DNA of 64,000 nucleotides. Source: Pleodorina starrii (lineage: Eukaryota > Chlorophyta > Chlorophyceae > Chlamydomonadales > Volvocaceae). Position 1 is the first letter of the stretch, and each line of letters starts with the position of its first letter. The notes beneath the pieces were generated by a model. It was not told the origin of the DNA. It made no database searches and saw nothing but the letters and a program-made list of their open reading frames with translations. Position numbers and translations under genes: made by a program. The stretch lies in the NCBI GenBank assembly GCA_030267565.1, contig BRXU01000038.1:930001-994000 (forward strand). The letters run 5' to 3'. Positions 55,116 to 63,776 of the stretch are shown piece by piece.

Positions 55116-56120
55116 ATTCCGGGCCCTTTGAAGGGCTCACGGGCCCTCAGAACGGCTTCCTGCTCCCCGAGAGCCTGCCGGGCTTCTGAAGGCCTTCCGG
55201 GCCCCCCCCAAAGGCGTTCTGGGGCTCCCAAACGGCCTTCCAGGCCCTCTGATCGCCTTCCAGGCCTTCCAAAGGCTTCCGGCCCACAGAAAGCCATCCG
55301 GGCTCCCCAAGTGCCTTTCGGTCCCTCCGACGGCATTCCGGGCCCTTTGAAGGCCTCACGGGCCCTCAGAACTGCTTCCTGCCCCCCGAGGGCCTGCCGG
55401 GCTTCTGAATGTTTTTTATCGGATCCTCCAAAATTGTTCTGGGGCTCTCAAACGGCCTTCCGGGCCCTCTAATCGCCTTCCAGGCCTTCTGAAGGCTTCC
55501 AGCCCACAGAAAGCCATCCGGGCTCCCAAAGTGCCTTCCGGTCCCTCCGACGGCATTCCGGGCCCTTTGAAGGCCTCACGTGCCCTCAGAATGGCTTCCT
55601 GCTCCCCGAGGGCCTTCCGGGCTTCTGAAGGCCTTCCGGGCCCCCAAAATGCGTTCTGGGGCCCCCAAACGGCCTTCCGGGCCCTCTGATCGCCTTCCAG
55701 GCCTTCCAAAGGCTTCTGGCCCACAGAAAGCCATCCGGGCTCCCCAAGTGCCGCCCGGTCCCTCCCACGGCATTCCGGGCCCTATGAAGGCCTCACGGGC
55801 CCTCAGAACGGCTTCCTGCCCCCCGAGGGCCTTCCGGGCTTCTGAAGGCCTTCCGGGCCCTCCAAAGGCGTTCTGGGGCTCCCAAACGGCCTTCCGGGCC
55901 CTCTGATCGCCTTCCAGGCATTCCAAAGGCTTCCAGCCCACAGAAAGCCATCCGGGCTCCCCAAGTGCCTTCTGGTCCCTCCGACGGCATTCCGGGCCCT
56001 TTGAAGGCCTCACGGGCCCTCAGAAGGCCTTCCGGGCCCTCTGATCACCTTCCAGGCCTTCCAAAAGCTTCCAGCCCACAGAAAGCCTTCCGGGATCCCC
56101 ATGTGCCTTCCGGTCCCTCC
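55116..56120 (-). repeat. 217-bp satellite array in 1.45-kb unit
   Basis: About 4.6 monomers, same order as 53661-54666. Confidence 0.9.
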
Positions 56121-56126
56121 AATGGC

Positions 56127-56565
56127 TCTGGTTTTGGGCCTGGTGTTGGGACCTGGTGTTGGGCTGTGGGGTTGGCCCTGGTGTTGGGCCGTGGTGTTGG
56201 CCCTGGTGTTGGGCTGTGGGGTTGGCCCTGGTGTTGGGCCGTGGTGTTGGCCCTGGTGTTGGGCCCTGGGGTTTGGCCCTGGTGTTGGGCCCTGGTGTTG
56301 GTTTCGGTTCCCTCCTCGGTGTCTTGGAGGAAGGGGTGGCCGTGTGTGCCGCCTGTGCAGCAGTGGCTCCTGGCCTCTTGCTGCCCCCGTCCCTGTCCCT
56401 GTCCTGTCTGCGAGTTTAGGTGTTGCTTGGCTTTTTCTCTCTCCTCGGCTCCTTGCAGTGGTTTCTTGGGCTTCTTGCCAGGTTGTTGTGGCTTGCCGGT
56501 CTTGCTCGGCTTGCCCGTTGGGCTTCGCTTTCCCAGTCCTTGTAACGTCCCTCACAGAAAAAAAA
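56127..56565 (+). mobile_element. LINE 3' end, copy of the AATGGC insertion
   Basis: Same junctions. Shares the CCCTCACAG tail with the preceding copy, which marks those two as closest relatives. Confidence 0.9.
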
Positions 56566-56569
56566 TGGC

Positions 56570-57214
56570 ATTCCGGGCCCTTTGAAGGGCTCACGGGCCC
56601 TCAGAATGGCTTCCTGCTCCCCGAGAGCCTGCCGGGCTTCTGAAGGCCTTCCGGGCCCCCCCCAAAGGCGTTCTGGGGCTCCCAAACGGCCTTCCAGGCC
56701 CTCTGATCGCCTTCCAGGCCTTCCAAAGGCTTCCGGCCCACAGAAAGCCATCCGGGCTCCCCAAGTGCCTTTCGGTCCCTCCGACGGCATTCCGGGCCCT
56801 TTGAAGGCCTCACGGGCCCTCAGAACGGCTTTCTGCCCCCCGAGGGCCTGCCGGCCTTCTGAAGGCCTTCCGGGCCCTCCAAAGGTGTTCTGGGGCTCCC
56901 AAACGGCCTTCCGGGCCCTCTGATCACCTTCCAGGCCTTCCAAAGGCTTCCAGCCCACAGAAAGCCATCCGGGCTCCCAAAGTGCCTTCCGGTCCCTCCG
57001 ATTGCATTCCGGGCCCTTTGAAGGCCTCACGGGCCCTCAGAACGGCTTCCTGCCCCCCGAGGGCCTTCCGGGCTTCTGAAGGCCTTCCGGGCCCTCCAAA
57101 GGCGTTCTGGGGCTCCCAAATGGCCTTCCGGGCCCTCTGATTGCCTTCCAGGCCTTCCAAAGGCTTCCAGCCCACAGAAAGCCATCCGGGCCCCAAGTGC
57201 CTTCCGGTCCCTCC
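56570..57214 (-). repeat. 217-bp satellite array (about 3 units)
   Basis: Three monomers, the last shortened (ATCCGGGCCCCAAGTGCC), ending at CCAATGGC before another LINE copy. Confidence 0.9.
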
Positions 57215-57220
57215 AATGGC

Positions 57221-57657
57221 TCTGGTTTTGGGCCTGGTATTGGGACCTGGTGTTGGGCTGTGGGGTTGGCCCTGGTGTTGGGCCGTGGTGTTGGCCCTGG
57301 TGTTGGGCTGTGGGGTTGGCCCTGGTGTTGGGCCGTGGTGTTGGCCCTGGTGTTGGGCCCTGGGGTTTGGCCCTGGTGGTGGGCCCTGGTGTTGGTTTCG
57401 GTTCCCTCCTCGGTGTCTTGGAGGAAGGGGTGGCCGTGTGTGCCGCCCGTGCAGCAGTGGCTCCTGGCCTCTTGCTGCCCCCGTCCCTGTCCCTGTCCTG
57501 TCTGCGAGTTTAGGCGTTGCTTGGTTTTTCTCTCTTCGGCTCCTTGCTGTGGTTTCTTGGGCTTCTTGCCAGGTTGTTGTGGCTTGCCGGTCTTGCTCGC
57601 CTTGCCCGTTGGGCTTCGCTTTCCCAGTCCTTGTAACGTCCCTCGCAGAAAGAAAAA
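57221..57657 (+). mobile_element. LINE 3' end, copy of the AATGGC insertion
   Basis: Same 5' truncation and AATGGC flanks (57215-57220, 57656-57661). The tail is interrupted as AAAGAAAAA. The 3' UTR has small deletions near 57524-57540. Confidence 0.88.
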
Positions 57658-57672
57658 TGGCATTCCGGGCCC

Positions 57673-58080
57673 TTTTTTTTTTTGAATTCCGGAGGAACCC
57701 GGACTCGGGACATGGGACACACATGTTGTCTGGCGGCTCCACTGATGCTGCCACTTCTGCTGAGTAGCTAGCGTGCCAGGCTTCTGGGCAACTCCACGGG
57801 CCAGCTGGACGGTGCTGATGACTGTATGATGAGTCTTGTAAACCTCCGGACAGGACAAGGACAGGGGTGGGCACCCTCCTTTCTCATCACACCCCGAGTA
57901 ATGGTCATTGACTGGTTTCGATCCCGGGATCCCGGGGGGAATTGCAAGGTTTCCCTGTTGCCGGTCAATGAGCCATTGCCTACTTCTATGGGGTGCAGGT
58001 AAGTTCCAAATGTCCTTGATGGGACTTGATCCCGGGTCACCCGGGCCGAAAGAAGTGCCTTAACTTTCGGTGTAGAACTT
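57673..58080 (-). mobile_element. Near full-length SINE, minus strand
   Basis: Poly(T) 57673-57683, GAATTCCGGAGG, then the complete body back to the head; the 5' end is damaged (GTAGAACTTTCGG in place of GTAGAACTTACC). The B-box-like motif is mutated (GATCAAGTCCC). It separates the satellite from the 70-bp repeat and gag-like ORF island. Confidence 0.9.
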
Positions 58081-58082
58081 TC

Positions 58083-58392
58083 GGTGCAAGTTAGGGCTTG
58101 CACTGACAACGCACACCGAGGCTTGTGCCCCACCGCCCTTAAGAGGGCCACGGCCGCAAGCTAGGGCTTGTGCCGACCACGCACACCGAGGCTTGCACCC
58201 CACCGCCCTTAAGAGGGCCACGGCCGCAAGCTAGGGCTTGCGCCTACCATGCACACCGAGGCTTGCACCCCACCACCCTTAAGAGGGCCACGGCCGCAAG
58301 CTAGGGCTTGCACCGACCACGCACACCGAGGCTTGCACCCCACCACCCTTAAGAGGGCCACGGCCGCAAGCTAGGGCTTGCACCGACCCAAG
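58083..58392 (-). repeat. 70-bp tandem repeat, about 4.4 units
   Basis: Exact 70-bp period (CCCTTAAGAGGGCC at 58136, 58206, 58276, 58346). Each unit contains GCAAGCTAGGGCTTGC, an inverted repeat, and CCCTTAAGAGGG. It lies directly downstream of the gag-like ORF, like a 3' non-coding tandem block. A related CGCCCTTATGAGGGCA occurs upstream of that ORF at about 59336-59351. Confidence 0.9.
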
Positions 58393-58406
58393 CCCAATGA
58401 TGTCCG

Positions 58407-59177
58407 CTACTTCGGCGGGTTCGGGCACTCCTTGGCCCAGTGGCCCATGGCGTTGCACTTGTAACACGGCCCCTTGGGAGCCTTCGGCGCCGACGGCTCC
58501 GCCGCGGCCGCCACCTGCACCGGTTGCGCCTTCCCAGGGGGCTTAGCAACCTTCCGGCTCTCAGCTGCGGCCTTGATGGCCTTCTTCAGCGCCTTCTGCT
58601 CTTCCTCCGTGGCCGCGTAGGGCATTCCCCGCATCTGGCCCATGACATCCCACCCATGGTGGTGCGCGATGACCAGCTCTTTTGCCTGCTGCTCGAAGAC
58701 TTCTTGCGTCTTGCGAACCACCTCCTCCATCGCCTCCGCGCGCTCCGCCCGGTTAGCCGCGGGAGCATCAACGACCGCGCGCCACTTGAGCTGCACGTCT
58801 GCGAACACGCCGTGTAAGTGAACCAGACGCTGCCGCTGTCCGATGAGCGACTTGTTCCCTTTGCCCTCTGAGGCGCCGAAGTCGCAATCGTAGTCCGGCA
58901 GGACCATGCGTTGCCTCTTTGGGGCCGGCTCCACTGTCTCCCGCTGTTCAAGCAGCATTCGCTGTGTCAATAAATGGAGGAGCTGCTGGTGCTCGCGCAC
59001 CGCATCCATGTACTGCGTGTAAGCCTCGTGTAGCTGCCCGGTCAAAATTTTTCCCGGATCCGTCACAAGTTGCACCTTTGCAGCTTTGACATTTTTGTGT
59101 TCCAAAAGAGCGTTAAGACGCTTCGATGCTTCCTCTACGAGAGAGCCCAGCTGGTCGGACGCAAGGTCAATGTCCAT
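58407..59177 (-). CDS. Gag-like protein with CCHC zinc knuckle
   Basis: Intact 256-residue ORF, the only convincing complete gene in the window. The start ATGGACATTGAC follows AACA, a good eukaryotic start context; the stop is TAG. Residues 1-80 are predicted helical. Residues 86-90 (PKRQR) are a basic patch that could be a nuclear signal. Residues about 140-210 are charged and helical (EEVVRKTQEVFEQQAKEL). An Ala/Pro/Lys linker leads to CYKCNAMGHWAKEC (C238, C241, H246, C251), a C-X2-C-X4-H-X4-C nucleocapsid-type knuckle. Such proteins package retroelement RNA. No protease, reverse transcriptase or integrase follows: after the stop come 70-bp repeats and a SINE. It could be the gag of an LTR, DIRS-like or non-autonomous element, a LINE ORF1, or a cellular zinc-knuckle protein. 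Codon use looks ordinary and unlike the repeats around it. Confidence 0.72.
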   Translation of the reverse strand: MDIDLASDQLGSLVEEASKRLNALLEHKNVKAAKVQLVTDPGKILTGQLHEAYTQYMDAVREHQQLLHLLTQRMLLEQRETVEPAPKRQRMVLPDYDCDFGASEGKGNKSLIGQRQRLVHLHGVFADVQLKWRAVVDAPAANRAERAEAMEEVVRKTQEVFEQQAKELVIAHHHGWDVMGQMRGMPYAATEEEQKALKKAIKAAAESRKVAKPPGKAQPVQVAAAAEPSAPKAPKGPCYKCNAMGHWAKECPNPPK

Positions 59178-59520
59178 TGTTAAAATTAATGGTGAGGGCC
59201 GGCTACCGTGAAAGCTATCGCTAAGGCCTTAATGCCCACAGCCTCGCAGCAACCACCCTATGTAGCTACAAAACCCGAAAATCACTCCTCCACGCCTTCG
59301 CGGACACCTTAACTGGCACCATGTGCCGTACCAACGCCCTTATGAGGGCACAACTCCTCCGAGTTCACAGAAAACCTTGGTTTTCTAGCGTTGCACTCAG
59401 AAAACCTTCAGTTTTCATGAGAAATCATCATTCGTTACACACAAAGGGTACCTGCAAGCAATGAAAGCCGTCCTTATTCGGTAGGTAGGCCGGGTGAGGG
59501 CCGGCTACCACGAAAGTAGC
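59178..59520 (-). other. 5' flank of the gag-like ORF, short direct repeats
   Basis: About 340 bp without a gene. GTGAGGGCCGGCTACC occurs at about 59191 and again at about 59494, both followed by GAAAG. AGAAAACCTTGGTTTTCT (59371-59388) is a near-perfect palindrome, and AGAAAACCTTCAGTTTTC follows. These could belong to the 5' non-coding region or terminal repeat of the gag-like element, but no complete long terminal repeat can be delimited. Confidence 0.5.
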
Positions 59521-59936
59521 CCTTGCCCTTTGAAGGGCTCACGGGCCCTCAGAACGGCTTCTTGGCCCCCGAGGGATGCCGGACTTCTGAAGGCCTTCCG
59601 GGCCTTCCGAAGGCGTTCTGGGGCTCCCAAACGGCCTTCCGGGCTCTCTGATCGCCTTCCAAAGGCTTCCGGCCCACAGAAAGCCATCCGGGCTCCCCAA
59701 GTGCCTTTCGGTCCCTCCGACGGCATTCCGGGCCCTTTGAAGGCCTCACGGGCCCTCAGAACGGCTTTCTGCCCCCCGAGGGCCTGCCGGGCTTCTGAAG
59801 GCCTTCCGGGCCCCCCCAAAGGCGTTCTGGGGCCCCCAAACGGCCTTCCAGGCCCTCTGATCACCTTCCAGGCCTTCCAAAGGCTTCCAGCCCACAGAAA
59901 GCCTTCCGGGATCCCCATGTGCCTTCCGGTCCCTCC
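59521..59936 (-). repeat. 217-bp satellite array (about 2 units)
   Basis: Starts at CCCTTTGAAGGGCTCACGG directly after the unique island. It holds a short monomer lacking CAGGCCTT, and ends at CCAATGGC. Its first ~200 bp matches 63777-64000. Confidence 0.9.
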
Positions 59937-59942
59937 AATGGC

Positions 59943-60380
59943 TCTGGTTTTGGGCCTGGTGTTGGGACCTGGTGTTGGGCTGTGGGGTTGGCCCTGGTGT
60001 TGGGCCGTGGTGTTGGCCCTGGTGTTGGGCTGTGGGGTTGGCCCTGGTGTTGGGCCGTGGTGTTGGCCCTGGTGTTGGGCCCTGGGGTTTGGCCCTGGTG
60101 TTGGGCCCTGGTGTTGGTTTCGGTTCCCTCCTCGGTGTCTTGGAGGAAGGGGTGGCCGTGTGTGCCGCCCGTGCAGCAGTGGCTCCTGGCCTCTTGCTGC
60201 CCCCGTCCCTGTCCCTGTCCTGTCTGCGAGTTTAGGTGTTGCTTGGCTTTTTCTCTCTCCTCGGCTCCTTGCAGTGGTTTCTTGGGCTTCTTGCCAGGTT
60301 GTTGTGGCTTGCCGGTCTTGCTCGGCTTGCCTGTTGGGCTTCGCTTTCCCAGTCCTTGTAATGTCCCTCGCAGAAAAAAA
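59943..60380 (+). mobile_element. LINE 3' end, copy of the AATGGC insertion
   Basis: Same 5' truncation and flanks (59937-59942, 60379-60384). Tail AATGTCCCTCGCAG plus poly(A). Confidence 0.9.
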
Positions 60381-60384
60381 TGGC

Positions 60385-60951
60385 ATTCCGGGCCCTTTGA
60401 AGGGCTGACGGGCCCTCAGAATGGCTTCCTGCTCCCCGAGAGCCTGCTGGGCTTCTGAAGGCCTTCCGGGCCCCCCCAAAGGCGTTCTGGGGCTCCCAAA
60501 CGGCCTTCCGGGCCCTCTGATCGCCTTCCAGGCCTTCCAAAGGCTTCCAGCCCACAGAAAGCCATCCGGGCTCCCAAAGTGCCTTCCGGTCCCTCCCACG
60601 GCATTCCGGGCCCTATGAAGGCCTCACGGGCCCTCAGAACGGCTTCCTGCCCCCCGAGGGCCTTCCGGGCTTCTGAAGGCCTTCCGGGCCCTCCAAAGGC
60701 GTTCTGGGGCTCCCAAACGGCCTTCCAGGCCCTCTGATCGCCTTCCAGGCCTTCCAAAGGCTTCCAGCCCACAGAAAGCCATCCGGGCTCCCCAAGTGCC
60801 TTCCGGTCCCTCCGACGGCATTCCGGGCCCTTTGAAGGCCTCACGGGCCCTCAGAAGGCCTTCCGGGCCCTCTGATCACCTTCCAGGCCTTCCAAAGGCT
60901 TCCAGTTCACAGAAAGCCTTCCGGGATTCCCATGTGCCTTCCGGTACCTCC
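60385..60951 (-). repeat. 217-bp satellite array (about 2.6 units)
   Basis: Satellite between two copies of the same LINE insertion. The last unit has unusual substitutions (CAGTTCACAG, GATTCCCATG). Confidence 0.9.
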
Positions 60952-60957
60952 AATGGC

Positions 60958-61497
60958 TCTGGTTTTGGGCCTGGTGTTGGGACCTGGTGACCCGGGTTCA
61001 AGTCCCACCAAGGACATATGGAACTTACCTGCGCCCCACAGAAGCAGGCAATGGTTTATTGGCTGGCAACAGGGAAACCTTGCAATTCCCCCCGGGATCC
61101 CGGGATCGAAACCAGTCAGTGACCATTACCCGGGGTGTGATGAGAAAGGAGGGTGCCCACCCCTGTCCCTGTCCCGTCCGGAGGTTTACAAGACTCATCA
61201 TACAGTCATCAGCACCGTCCAGCTGGCCCCGTGGAGTCGCCCAGAAGCCTGGCACGCTAGCTACTCAGCAGAAGTGGCAGCATCAGTGGAGCCGCCAGAC
61301 AACATGTGTGTCCCATGTCCCGAGTCGGGGTTCCTCCGGAATTAAAAAAAAAAACCTGGTGTTGGGCTGTGGGGTTGGCCCTGGTGTTGGGCCGTGGTGT
61401 TGGCCCTGGTGTTGGGCTGTGGTGTTGGCCCTGGTGTTGGGCCGTGGTGTTGGCCCTGGTGTTGGGCCCTGGGGTTTGGCCCTGGTGTTGGGCTGTG
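60958..61497 (+). mobile_element. LINE minisatellite piece split by a SINE
   Basis: LINE 60958-60989 and 61354-61497 is the AATGGC-type insertion, interrupted by the SINE at 60990-61353. Instead of running to its poly(A), it switches at GGCTGTGGG (about 61490-61498) into LINE ORF sequence; those nine bases occur in both parents. Confidence 0.85.
60990..61353 (+). mobile_element. 5'-truncated SINE in LINE, 8-bp TSD
   Basis: Begins at the B-box region (ACCCGGGTTCAAGTCCC), ends GGAATT plus poly(A). ACCTGGTG flanks it (60982-60989, 61354-61361). The empty site GGGACCTGGTGTTGGG exists in the sister LINE copy near 59969-59984. GGTG is shared by target and SINE at the truncation point. Confidence 0.92.
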
Positions 61498-62285
61498 GGA
61501 CTGCCCCGCAAGCAACCGGGCCAAGGCGCTAGCCTGGCGGCAGCACCATGGACGGCTCCCGTGCGGGGTGTACCTGGCCTCCAAAGGTCAGCCGCAGCGT
61601 GCCCACTGCCCTGCTCCTAGCTGCTCGGTGGACGGCAGCCTGCATGTCGCCAGCCTGACCCACATCTTCTTGGAGTGCGGGGCCTACACCACAGCTCGGG
61701 TTTGGCTGGCAGAGCTGTGGGCGGCAGTCTCCGGGGCCGTGGACTTGCCCTTCAGCCAGCCGGCTGTGCTACTGGGGGACTGGCCGGGAGGGTGGCCGGC
61801 CTACCCCACCAGCCCTGGGCTGCATGCAGCTGCTGTGGGCAGCCCTTCGAGCCACTTGGCTGTGGGCGGTCTGGGGCCACTACCACAGGGCGGAGCCTGA
61901 TGACCACCCGTCGGCCACGGTGGTGGGCTGCGTCATTGGGGAGCTGCAGCGTCTCATGAGGGCACATTTCAGCATGGCGGCGCTCTCTGAGGACACTCTG
62001 GCGGGGCTGCCCCGGGGGCACATCACAGCCCAGCTGAAGCCCGGCCGGTTGGATGCCTTCGAAGCCTCCTGGGCGCATGAAGGCGTCCTCTGCTCCGTAC
62101 AGCGGGTGGCTGGCAGCAGTCCGCGTCTGCAGGTTCATCTGTCCCGGGTGGCCCCGGTCCCAGCACCACAGGCATCCGCAGGGGGCGCCCAGGCAGTACA
62201 GCAGGTCTCCCCTTCCGGGTCAGCCATCAGCGCCCAGCCCAGCCAGGCAGCAGCTCAGCTGACAGGGCAGCCGGGGCCGTCGTGA
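61498..62285 (+). pseudogene. LINE ORF2 C-terminal remnant, frameshifted
   Basis: Second copy of the zf-RVT region: LWDCPASNRAKALAW, CPAPSC...HIFLEC (C-X4-C...H-X4-C), VWLAELW, then the Gln/Ala/Pro tail ending GQPGPS and TGA. A 4-bp gain (ATGC, 61824-61827, giving TGCATGCAG) shifts the frame between TSPGL and LLWAALRA; downstream the original frame is open to the stop. It has substitutions relative to 1658-2581 but otherwise the same length. The reverse transcriptase is missing. Its 5' edge is a microhomology junction with LINE 3' UTR minisatellite, so this is a rearranged fragment and not an original 5' truncation. Confidence 0.87.
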
Positions 62286-63776
62286 GGGGGGTGTTGGGAG
62301 TCGGGGGTCTCGGTGTCTGAGGTTCTTAGGGTGCGAGGGGCTTCGAGGGTGGGGGGAGTGCGGTGCGGGTTGCCTCGGGAGGGGGGTGCGGTGCGGGGCT
62401 TGCTGTGGGTGGGGCCTGAGGGGGTCTTGGGGGTCGGGGGAGCTTCGGTGCAGGGTTGGTGTGGTGCAGGCTGCCGTGGGAGGCAGGTCGCCCCCTGTGT
62501 GGGGTCTGTGGGTGTTTTGACGCAGGCGCTCTCATGCTCTGGTCTCCGACCCGGCGGTGCTCTCCCTGCGGCCTGGAGGGGGTTTTTGGGGGACGGGGAG
62601 TCTTGGGAGTGGGTTGCGCGCGGCGCGGGGGGGTCTGGGGAGGGTTTCGGTGGGGGTCTGGGGAGGGGCGGGGGGGCTTCGGTGCAGGGTTGATGCGATG
62701 CAGGCTGCCGTGGGAGGCAGGTGCGGTTCGGGGGTCGCTGTCTGGAGGGGACGCCCCCAGGGTGGGGTCTGCGGGAGTCTTGTCGCCGGCACGCTTGTGA
62801 CCTGGCTTCCAGCCAGGCGGTGCTGCCCCTGCTGCGCCCGTGGGGGTTCTTGGGAGCCGGGGGGCCGCGGGAGTGCGGTTCCTGCGGTGTGGGGTGTCTT
62901 GGGAGGGAGGTGTGTCTTGGGGCCTGCGGTCTTGCGGGGACGCCCCCAGGGTGGGGTCGGTTGTTGTTTGTCTCTGGTGCGCTTCGTGTGGCGCCGTCCC
63001 TGTGGCTTTTGTGGCTCTGGGAGGCGGTTTAGGTGGTGCGGGGTTCTCTTCGGGCGTGCTGTGGGTTTCCTGTTTCCTCTGGTGATCCCCGGCGGGGGGG
63101 GGGGGCGTGTCCGCCCTGGTTCGCTGTGGCGGTTTCCCGGTTTTGTTTGCCGTTCCTGTTGCTGTCGCCCTGGGTGTAGGGTTCGCCCCTTGGCTGTTGA
63201 GGTTGTGCAGGTTGTGGTTGTGTTGTTGCTGTGGTCGCTGTTGGGGCCTTTGCCCGGCCCTGGGGTTTGTCCTCGGTGATGGGCCCTGTTGTTGGTCAGT
63301 GGTGCTGGCCCGGGTGTTGGGCCGTGGTTTTTGCCCTGGTGTTGGGCCGTGGTGTTGGCTCTGGTTTTGGGCCCGGGTGTTGGGCCCTGGTGTTGGGCTG
63401 TGGGGTTGGCCCTGGTGTTGGGCCGTGGTGTTGGCCCTGGTGTTGGGCCCTGGGGTTTGGCCCTGGTGTTGGGCCCTGGTGTTGGTTTCGGTTCCCTCCT
63501 CGGTGTCTTGGAGGAAGGGGTGGCCGTGTGCCGCCCGTGCTGCAGTGGCTCCTGGCCTCTTGCTGCCCCCGTCCCTGTCCCTGTCCTGTCTGCGAGTTTA
63601 GGCGTTTGGCTTTTTCTCTCTCCTCGGCTCCTTGCGGTGGTTTTTTGGGCTTCTTGCCAGGTTGTTGTGGCTTGCCGGTCTTGCTCGGCTTGCCCGTTGG
63701 GCTTCGCTTTCCCAGTCCTTGTAACGTCAAACAGGCAGAAAAAAAAGTCCTTGTAACGTCCCTCGCAGAAAAAAAA
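62286..63776 (+). mobile_element. LINE 3' UTR with doubled 3' terminus
   Basis: Complete G-rich 3' UTR including the minisatellite. The end is unusual: GTAACGTCAAACAGGCAG plus eight A (63739-63746), then GTCCTTGTAACGTCCCTCGCAG and a second poly(A) (63769-63776), so the last 22 bp and the tail occur twice in tandem. Confidence 0.87.

Larger units (their letters stand above)
52501..56820. repeat. 1.45-kb higher-order repeat, three copies
   Basis: Units start at TGTTTTTTATC at 52501, 53955 and 55410 (offsets 1454 and 1455). Each unit is about 4.7 satellite monomers plus the 438-bp LINE insertion with its AATGGC duplication. Minor differences: CCAAAAGCTT, CACACAAAGCC in the second unit, CTCACAG instead of CTCGCAG in the second and third LINE tails. 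Confidence 0.9.

Noticed and set aside
4062..57030. Hundreds of 60-300 codon open frames in the satellite (for example those with MRPSKGPECRRRD or MPSGPSDGIPGPLKAS)
   Set aside because: They recur with every 217-bp unit on both strands, stop at the same satellite positions and exist only because stop codons are rare in GC-rich DNA. The period is not a multiple of three, so no frame is maintained.
58083..58392. CRISPR or bacterial iteron array
   Set aside because: The 70-bp units are contiguous and nearly identical with no spacers, and they adjoin a eukaryotic gag-like ORF.
58440..58817. Plus-strand 125-codon frame over the gag-like gene
   Set aside because: It is the Arg/Leu-rich antisense shadow of the CCHC protein on the minus strand.
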